From assembly GCA_029260615.1 (NCBI GenBank), contig JAJDCX010000053.1, forward strand, positions 1 to 64,000: a stretch of 64,000 bases of DNA, given 5' to 3'. This document shows, piece by piece, positions 59,000 to 64,000 of the stretch. This DNA is from Phycisphaeraceae bacterium. Its GTDB lineage: Bacteria; Planctomycetota; Phycisphaerae; Phycisphaerales; Phycisphaeraceae. The notes under the pieces were generated by a model. It searched no databases and was not told the origin of the DNA. It saw only the letters and a list, made by a program, of their open reading frames with translations. Position numbers and translations under genes: made by a program. The stretch's first letter is position 1, and each line of letters opens with the position of its first letter.

Positions 59000-59358
59000 A
59001 ATATCCGGCTCCCATCGGGTAGGGGGTGTTGGCGGGCATTATCCCCGGTCCACCGCCCAACGCAATGCCCCGGTCCGATAGGTCACGCTGTTTTGCTTGG
59101 CACGGTTGTAATGTGAGCTATAAAGGGCGTTTTGTCTGACATGACCTGCTGTGATGTCAAAGCAGACAAAAGTGTTGCACTGTTATATGGGGTTGCCTAC
59201 AGGCTACCCCTCATCTAGCCGAATTAGACAACATGGGGCGGTAGCGTACGCTCGGCCCCGGAGCGTAATGGGGGAGTTGGTCACAAGATGACGAGTCGTC
59301 CGCCAGTGTGCGGTCGTCATCCTGATTTAATTTGATTCTGACAGGGGAAGTCCTGCAA
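59000..59358. other. gene-free region with three hairpins upstream of the HDOD-GGDEF gene
   Basis: 359 bases. TTTTGTCTG (59130-59138) and CAGACAAAA (59163-59171) are perfect inverted repeats enclosing a second pair TGACAT/ATGTCA. ACGCTC/GAGCGT (59248-59266) forms a hairpin. GATGACGA (59287-59294) and TCGTCATC (59314-59321) enclose CCGC/GCGG. The last two would lie in the 5' untranslated region of the HDOD-GGDEF gene. No riboswitch core was recognised. Confidence 0.5.
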
Positions 59359-60870
59359 ATGGACCAGCAGTTACTTGACCGCATCCTGAAGTGCGAACGC
59401 CTGCCCAGCTTCCCAGCTATTGCGGCTAGGGTGATCGAGATGTGCGGCGACGATAACGTCAGCATCCGCGAGTTGGGCGAAGTCCTCTCGCACGATACCG
59501 CCATATCCACAAAAATACTCCGCACGATCAACAGCAGCTTCTACGGCCTACGCCACCGGGTCACCACCGTCGAGCGGGCCACCGGTATGTTGGGCATCAA
59601 CGCCGTGAAGATGCTGGCGTTGGGTTTTAGTCTGGTCCCTCAACTCAAGGGCCTGGGCGGCGAAGACTTCGATCCCACCATCATCTGGAAGCGAAGCCTG
59701 TTCGCCGCGGTTGGGGCGCACACCATCGCCCGTGAGATCAAGTTCGAGCATTACGAAGAGGCTTTCATCGCCGGACTGCTCCAAGACCTGGGCGTGATCG
59801 TGTTGCTTCAAACACTCCGCACGGATTTCGTCAAAATAATCGAGCAAACGACCAACGCCCACGGCAAGCTGCGTTCGTTGGAACAACAAGAATTGGACCT
59901 GGACCACGCTCAGGTCGGCCAGGCATTGGCCAAATTGTGGATGCTGCCCCCGGTCTTGATTACCGCGATCTGTCACCACGAAGACCCCGAAGAAGCCGTG
60001 CCCGAGTTTCAACAACTGGTTCGCTCGGTCACGTTGGGTGCCAAAGCAGCCGACTGCTTCCTCAGCCCCCAGGACCAGCAGGCCGGGCGCGTCAAGAGTT
60101 ATCTCCGACACGCCAGCCAGTGGTTCGATCTGAATCAAGAGCAGGCCGGAGCCTACCTGGAAAGCATCGAAGAGGGCACCAAGGAACTGGGCAAGATGTT
60201 CGAGATAGAGAGCTCCGCCCAACAATCCGCTACGGACCTGATGGTCATGGCCAACCAAACCCTTTCGGACCTTTCGGTTAAGGCGGTCCAAGAAGCCGCC
60301 CGCCTGGAAGAGGAAAACAAGAAATTAAACGCCCAGGCGAACTACGACCCACTGACCAGCACGCTCAACCGAGGCGGCCTGGATGATTTGCTTAAGCAGG
60401 AATTTGAGGCTGCGGGGCACACCGGCAATCCTCTGTCGGTGATCTTCTTCGACGCCGACAAGTTCAAACCCATCAACGATAATCACGGCCACCACGTCGG
60501 CGACCGGGTGTTGCAGTTGATCGCCGCTTCCATGAACGAAAACGTCTCTCCCGGCGGACGAGTTGGGCGGTACGGGGGCGACGAGTTTACGATGGTTCTC
60601 CCCGGGGTAGATGGCGCTCAGGCCACAGCCATCGCAGAGAAAGTACGCCAGCGCGTCGAGCGGGTCATCATCGAACACGACGGCGATGAAAAGCTATCGA
60701 TCACCGTCAGTGTCGGGTTGTCCAGCTACAACGGCACGGACCTACCCGGATGCCAGGCAGACCAACTCATCATCGCCGCCGACAAAGCCATGTACGCCGC
60801 CAAAGCCGCCGGGGGCAACCGCGTGTACCGCCTGCCTCCGATCGATCAGCCCAAGCAGAAAGCCGGTTGA
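59359..60870 (+). CDS. HDOD-GGDEF signalling protein, probable diguanylate cyclase
   Basis: A 503-residue cytosolic protein. The HDOD domain (about 10-215; LPSFPAIAARVIEMCGDDNVSIRELGEVLSHDTAISTKILRTINSSFYG in parts) leads to a helical coiled-coil-like linker (about 255-325). The GGDEF domain (about 335-500) has YDPLTSTLNRGGLDDLL, FFDADKFKPINDNHGHHVGDRVL and RYGGDEFTMVL, so the catalytic signature is intact and cyclic di-GMP synthesis is likely. The RxxD inhibitory site normally five residues before GGDEF is absent (SPGGRVG instead). AGGGGAAG lies 9 bases before ATG 59359. Confidence 0.93.
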   Translation: MDQQLLDRILKCERLPSFPAIAARVIEMCGDDNVSIRELGEVLSHDTAISTKILRTINSSFYGLRHRVTTVERATGMLGINAVKMLALGFSLVPQLKGLGGEDFDPTIIWKRSLFAAVGAHTIAREIKFEHYEEAFIAGLLQDLGVIVLLQTLRTDFVKIIEQTTNAHGKLRSLEQQELDLDHAQVGQALAKLWMLPPVLITAICHHEDPEEAVPEFQQLVRSVTLGAKAADCFLSPQDQQAGRVKSYLRHASQWFDLNQEQAGAYLESIEEGTKELGKMFEIESSAQQSATDLMVMANQTLSDLSVKAVQEAARLEEENKKLNAQANYDPLTSTLNRGGLDDLLKQEFEAAGHTGNPLSVIFFDADKFKPINDNHGHHVGDRVLQLIAASMNENVSPGGRVGRYGGDEFTMVLPGVDGAQATAIAEKVRQRVERVIIEHDGDEKLSITVSVGLSSYNGTDLPGCQADQLIIAADKAMYAAKAAGGNRVYRLPPIDQPKQKAG

Positions 60871-60928
60871 TGCACCGACTCCCTGCACATCCATCACAAG
60901 TTTAGTTTTCAGATCCCCAGGCAGGCCC

Positions 60929-61363
60929 TCACAGCTTCTTGAGCATCGTGCGGTGTGGGCCCATGCCCGGTATGGAGAACTCTTCTGAGACCGCCACCCA
61001 TCCAAATTTCTCATAGAACTGAATAGCAGGCACATGTGCATTGCACCAGATGTATTGGTAGGTGTCGATCTGCCTTAGCCGAGTCTCCGCAAACGATAGC
61101 AGCGACCGCCCGATCCCTCCGCCCTGGTACAAGGGGTCCACCGCCATCGCGTTGAGTTGCCACGCCGGCTCCTTGCTGAAAGGCCTGTCCAGGATCGTCA
61201 CGCACCCCACCGCGTGCTTGCCGATGATCGCGCCGATATGCATCGTCATTGATTCAACGTCTCCCTCGAAGTGCGCGTGCTTTCGGTGCCGGCCCCGGCA
61301 CAACACCGCGTGACGCAGGTCGATGATCCGGTCTACATGTACCTGGCGGATTTCCATTCCCAT
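60929..61363 (-). CDS. GNAT-family N-acetyltransferase
   Basis: A 144-residue acetyltransferase. Motif A is LNAMAVDPLYQGGGIGRSLLSFAETRLRQ, with the Q-G-G-G-I-G acetyl-CoA loop; motif B is WCNAHVPAIQFYEKFGWVAVSEEFSIPGMGPHR. It is a minimal ElaA/YjcF-like member; the substrate is unknown. The gene is convergent with the HDOD-GGDEF gene. Start ATG 61363, or 61357. Confidence 0.88.
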   Translation of the reverse strand: MGMEIRQVHVDRIIDLRHAVLCRGRHRKHAHFEGDVESMTMHIGAIIGKHAVGCVTILDRPFSKEPAWQLNAMAVDPLYQGGGIGRSLLSFAETRLRQIDTYQYIWCNAHVPAIQFYEKFGWVAVSEEFSIPGMGPHRTMLKKL

Positions 61364-61527
61364 CTACTATCCCCAAAACATCCGTTAACTTCGACCGATC
61401 TGCTATAGGCAAACCGGCACGCAAAAAACCAGTCTCCGCAGCCGCTAATCTAAAACATTCGCCCACGACCTACCCGATCTTACACGATCCGTCACAACAC
61501 GAGGTATCATCCACCCGCCGCCGCTTC

Positions 61528-61546
61528 CAAACTACGCTTGCGGTTT
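61528..61546 (+). repeat. REP-like family 2 copy
   Basis: GCTTGCGGTTTAGCGGTCC differs by one base from 44979-44997. It ends 9 bases before the AGGAG ribosome binding site of the SMP-30-like gene. Confidence 0.5.
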
Positions 61547-61567
61547 AGCGGTCCCAGGAGATACCCC

Positions 61568-62470
61568 ATGCCACTTCGATTTTTACTCGCGACAATATCC
61601 TGCCTGTTATCACTGACCCACCACTCTCAGGCACAACTCATCCCCGACGGCGTAACTGTCGAGCAGGTTGCCACTGGCTATCAGTTCACCGAGGGACCTG
61701 CCGCCGGCCCGGATGGCGCGATCTACTTCACCGACATCCCCGCCAAGCGCATCCTCCGCTTCGACCCCGACACCCACGAGACTACCATCTTCCGAGAAGA
61801 CTCCGGCCGAGCCAACGGGTTGATGTTCGATAAGCACGGCGGTCTCTATGCCTGTGAAGGCGCAGCCCAGGGCGGCAGCCGGCGCCTCTCCCGCACCGAA
61901 CCCGACGGCTCCATCACCAGCCTCGCCGACCAATGGCAAGACAAAAAACTCAACAGCCCAAACGACCTGGACATCGACCAGCAAGGTGGCGTCTACTTCA
62001 CCGACCCGCGCTACGGCAACCGCGCAGACATGCAGTCGGAGACCGAGGCCGTCTTCTATCTCACGCCCGATGGCACACTCACCCGCGTCATCAACGACCT
62101 GCAACGCCCCAACGGCATCATCCTCTCCCCCGACGATAAAACCCTCTACGTCGCCGACAACGCCGCAAAAAAAATCGTCGCCTACGACCTCGCACACCCG
62201 GGGCAACCCAATAACCCACGCCACTTTTCTGATATGGGCCCGGACCTCGGCGGCGGCTGTGACGGCATGACCGTAGATCCACACGGCCGGCTCTACGCCA
62301 CCGGCAATGAAGGCGTCTACATCTTCAACCCCAACGGCGCCCAGGCCGCACTTATCCCCACACCCGAACGACCCAGCAACTGTACCTTCGCCAACGACGG
62401 TCAAACCCTCTACATCACCGCCAGGACAAGCCTGTATCGGATCAGGTTAAACACAGCCTCGGCCCCGTAA
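61568..62470 (+). CDS. secreted SMP-30/gluconolactonase-like beta-propeller
   Basis: A 300-residue exported protein with a signal peptide (about 1-22, cut near SQA). The six-bladed propeller has blocks FTEGPAAGPDGAIYFTDIP, GRANGLMFDKHGGLYACEGA, LNSPNDLDIDQQGGVYFTDPRYG, RPNGIILSPDDKTLYVADN and GGGCDGMTVDPHGRLYATG. Metal ligands expected in the family (Glu in TEGP, Asn in SPND, Asp in GMTVD) are present. It could hydrolyse a sugar lactone in the periplasm or outside; substrate unknown. AGGAG lies 7 bases before ATG 61568, which is preferred over a longer frame. Confidence 0.9.
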   Translation: MPLRFLLATISCLLSLTHHSQAQLIPDGVTVEQVATGYQFTEGPAAGPDGAIYFTDIPAKRILRFDPDTHETTIFREDSGRANGLMFDKHGGLYACEGAAQGGSRRLSRTEPDGSITSLADQWQDKKLNSPNDLDIDQQGGVYFTDPRYGNRADMQSETEAVFYLTPDGTLTRVINDLQRPNGIILSPDDKTLYVADNAAKKIVAYDLAHPGQPNNPRHFSDMGPDLGGGCDGMTVDPHGRLYATGNEGVYIFNPNGAQAALIPTPERPSNCTFANDGQTLYITARTSLYRIRLNTASAP

Positions 62471-62530
62471 GCAGGCTGATCCCGTCACGGTGCACGCCAT
62501 GGTACGGCTTGAGCCGACAAGACATCCGCG

Positions 62531-63322
62531 TCAATTGTTTGAGTTACGACCGCCCCGGCCGAACAGCTTCGCCACCAGTTCCTCCCGGCTGTTTACATCC
62601 ACGGTGTCATACAACTCCTTGGTGTAGCTGCGGACGGTGTGGTAGCTGAGGTTCAGCGAATGCGCGATCTGATGCTGGTTTTGATTCGTCCTCAGTAGGT
62701 AGGCAATACGTACCAGACGCTGCGGCAGAGAATTAATCAGGTCACTTGGTTCCAGCCTGCCTTCGCCGTATAGCCGGTGCAACTCCGTGGTAAATAGGTG
62801 CGCCAGGCGGAGTTGCCGGGGCTCGAATTCCGTCTGCCTGTTCATGCGTTGGAACGTGTATTGGCGGACGATATTGCTTCCGGGGTATCGGAAAAACGTC
62901 ATGAGGACGTCTAAGATCCCCGCTGGCTCGATCAACTCGGGGTAGACCCGGTAGGGCATAATGTCCCGGAATGTCATCAGGTCCGATCGTGCGGTGGTGT
63001 ACACCGGGCCGGCCTGGTTCCAGGTCGCGTGCATCATCGGGGAATCACTGATCTCGGAGGTTTTTCCCCATTCCGAAAAGTAGTGGATAACCCGTGGGTC
63101 CTGGATGGTACCTGGCACCACCCGTGCCAGCCGAGTGGGTGCTTTGGGCCGAAACTCTTCAAACCGCAAAGCATAACCAAAGCTGGCTCCAAGCAGGTCG
63201 GTCATCGCATCAACGATCACGGTTTCTTGCTGCACCTGATCATGACGCAAATCCTGAGCATCACCCAAGACTCGGAACACCTCGCGGACCTCGGATAGCC
63301 TTAGCCGTTGTGACCTTTTCAT
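62531..63322 (-). CDS. LuxR-type transcription regulator
   Basis: A 263-residue protein. The N-terminal sensor-like domain (about 20-185) has no clear family; aromatic residues (RFEEFRPKAPTRLARVVPG; MMHATWNQAGPVYTTARSD) suggest a GAF/PAS-like fold. The C-terminal GerE domain (about 196-258) has the HTH LRTNQNQHQIAHSLNLSYHTVRSYTKELYDTV, followed by NSREELVAKLFG. It is a likely ligand- or redox-responsive regulator. It has a near-consensus promoter with a perfect 18-bp palindrome behind the -35, so autoregulation is plausible. Confidence 0.85.
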   Translation of the reverse strand: MKRSQRLRLSEVREVFRVLGDAQDLRHDQVQQETVIVDAMTDLLGASFGYALRFEEFRPKAPTRLARVVPGTIQDPRVIHYFSEWGKTSEISDSPMMHATWNQAGPVYTTARSDLMTFRDIMPYRVYPELIEPAGILDVLMTFFRYPGSNIVRQYTFQRMNRQTEFEPRQLRLAHLFTTELHRLYGEGRLEPSDLINSLPQRLVRIAYLLRTNQNQHQIAHSLNLSYHTVRSYTKELYDTVDVNSREELVAKLFGRGGRNSNN

Positions 63323-63385
63323 GCGCCTGCTCTACTCAAAAGAACACGGGTGCGGATCCCTTAACTGTTTTTCCTTAGAACTTCT

Positions 63386-63414
63386 ACTATCACCCCATCT
63401 GGCGTCTTTGTCAA
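63386..63414 (-). promoter_or_regulatory. strong promoter of the LuxR-type regulator gene
   Basis: On the minus strand TTGACA (63409-63414), a 17-base spacer and GATAGT (63386-63391). The start of transcription is expected at about 63379, giving a leader of about 57 bases before ATG 63322. Confidence 0.75.
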
Positions 63415-63420
63415 TGAAAA

Positions 63421-63438
63421 TACCCGCAATTGCGGGTA
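63421..63438 (-). promoter_or_regulatory. 18-bp perfect palindrome, probable operator
   Basis: TACCCGCAATTGCGGGTA, a perfect palindrome, sits 7 bp upstream of the -35 of the LuxR-type gene. Placement just upstream of the -35 suits an activator or autoregulator dimer. Confidence 0.6.
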
Positions 63439-63709
63439 GTTGCCGCACTTGCAAGCAGGTAAGGTATGGATCTTAAATGGATTGCGCCTTCCGGGGGAGC
63501 AATTCAACGTCGGGAGTGAAGTTTGTCGTGTATGGCCATCCCAGGCCGAACTGCGTGACGGGGTACTATCCTGCCGCGTAAATGCTTGCCAACCCTTACT
63601 TAACTGCCAACCCTTCGAGCGGCCACGCCTGCGGACTTTGGTGAGCTATCTCAGGGGTGGGTACACGCTAGCAACGAGATAATTTTTGCACGGTCCTGCA
63701 GGCAAACGG

Positions 63710-64000
63710 CTACGGGGTTTCTACCTGGTGCAGTTCATCAAGCAGCACATCGGCGGCGGCCTGTTGGAAATGTTTCTGTGTGAAATGCTCACGGATTGAT
63801 CGGAACGCCTCATGCTGATCCCGTCTCGCGGGGCCGTCTTTCAGCAACGGCGAAATCGCCCGGACCAATGCATCGACATCGCCGAAGTGGGGTATCAACT
63901 CGGGCACCACCCGCCCAAGTCCCATCGACTCACCGATCAGATTAGGCAACGCCAACGTGCGTGTGTTAATCAGCCACCGCCCTAACAGATGCCACTGGTA
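63710..64000 (-). CDS. lpxB: lipid-A-disaccharide synthase, C-terminal part (5' end beyond window)
   Basis: Only the last 96 residues are inside the window. They contain YQWHLLGRWLINTRTLALP then NLIGESMGLGRVVPELIPHFGD, which match the LpxB C-terminus (the SLPNLLAG...VVPELxQ block that binds UDP). LpxB joins two acylglucosamine units in lipid A synthesis at the inner membrane, implying an outer membrane with LPS-type lipid. The tail (FTQKHFQQAAADVLLDELHQV) is a normal C-terminal helix. Confidence 0.8.
   Translation of the reverse strand, partial: YQWHLLGRWLINTRTLALPNLIGESMGLGRVVPELIPHFGDVDALVRAISPLLKDGPARRDQHEAFRSIREHFTQKHFQQAAADVLLDELHQVETP

Larger units (their letters stand above)
63323..63709. 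other. gene-free region between lpxB and the LuxR-type gene
   Basis: 387 bases. It holds the LuxR-type gene's promoter and palindrome at its left end; the right part has an 11-mer repeated twice (TGCCAACCCTT near 63587 and 63602) and no convincing gene. Confidence 0.5.

Noticed and set aside
59000-59358. Known cyclic di-GMP riboswitch upstream of the GGDEF gene
   Set aside because: The hairpins are real but the conserved class I and II core nucleotides are not seen.
1-64000. CRISPR arrays, tRNA or rRNA genes, prophage
   Set aside because: No regularly spaced long repeats, no tRNA-like TpsiC arms with acceptor stems, no rRNA text and no phage structural genes were found by eye.

Overview
The window is about 64 kb of high-GC bacterial chromosome. 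It most resembles a planctomycete of the class Phycisphaerae. The clues are PEP-CTERM-anchored secreted proteins, many secreted or membrane proteins without known relatives, several membrane proteins with a CPxC...CPECG zinc ribbon, an FlgI-like lipoprotein with HEAT repeats, a primary sigma factor starting at TTG next to dnaG, and an Mla-type lipid transport pair together with lpxB, which implies a Gram-negative envelope. I see no rRNA, tRNA, CRISPR array, prophage or intact insertion sequence. The assignment is inferred from gene content, not from a marker-gene tree.

Layout. 1-8.6 kb: truncated secreted protein, small LuxR-type regulator, a glycosyltransferase-like gene/response regulator pair, a structured non-coding RNA with its own promoter and terminator (about 4033-4394), dprA, hisD, a PH-domain membrane protein and hpt. 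8.7-16.2 kb: FlgI-like lipoprotein, a large smc, a SpoU-type RNA methyltransferase and a PilZ protein. 16.4-21.4 kb (mostly minus strand): LOG-like protein, a beta-carbonic-anhydrase-like gene with two small membrane proteins, ppk2, and a decayed REP-associated transposase next to a REP-like palindrome. 21.5-31.1 kb: icd, a PEP-CTERM subtilase, a zinc-ribbon protein, then leuA with two acetyltransferase genes behind a leader that looks like a leucine attenuator, then a PIN-PhoH ATPase. 31.2-42.2 kb: zinc-ribbon membrane protein, giant AsmA-like protein, aldo/keto reductase, DegT-type aminotransferase, MlaF/MlaD and apgM. 42.3-51.8 kb: hflX, a Y-family polymerase, a repeat-rich PEP-CTERM protein, and rpmB-dnaG-rpoD. 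51.9-64 kb: ftsY, nusB, ribH, mdh, secreted proteins, rpiB, an HDOD-GGDEF protein, a second LuxR-type regulator and the end of lpxB.

The genes are mainly housekeeping: replication and repair (dnaG, smc, dprA, Y-family polymerase), transcription and translation (rpoD, nusB, rpmB, hflX, ftsY), central metabolism (icd, mdh, apgM, rpiB) and biosynthesis (hisD, leuA, ribH, hpt). The accessory material is secreted proteins, zinc-ribbon membrane proteins and two lower-GC orphans.

The strongest unexpected signals are non-coding. (1) Upstream of leuA a 27-codon, leucine-rich leader ORF is followed by mutually exclusive antiterminator and terminator stems. (2) A roughly 360-nt RNA has an UP-like AT tract, a near-consensus promoter, a closing helix and an intrinsic terminator, and I could not assign it to a known family. 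(3) A GCGACAAGTCGC palindrome family occurs four times between genes, one copy abutting a transposase remnant. (4) An 18-bp perfect palindrome sits just upstream of a strong promoter for a LuxR-type regulator.
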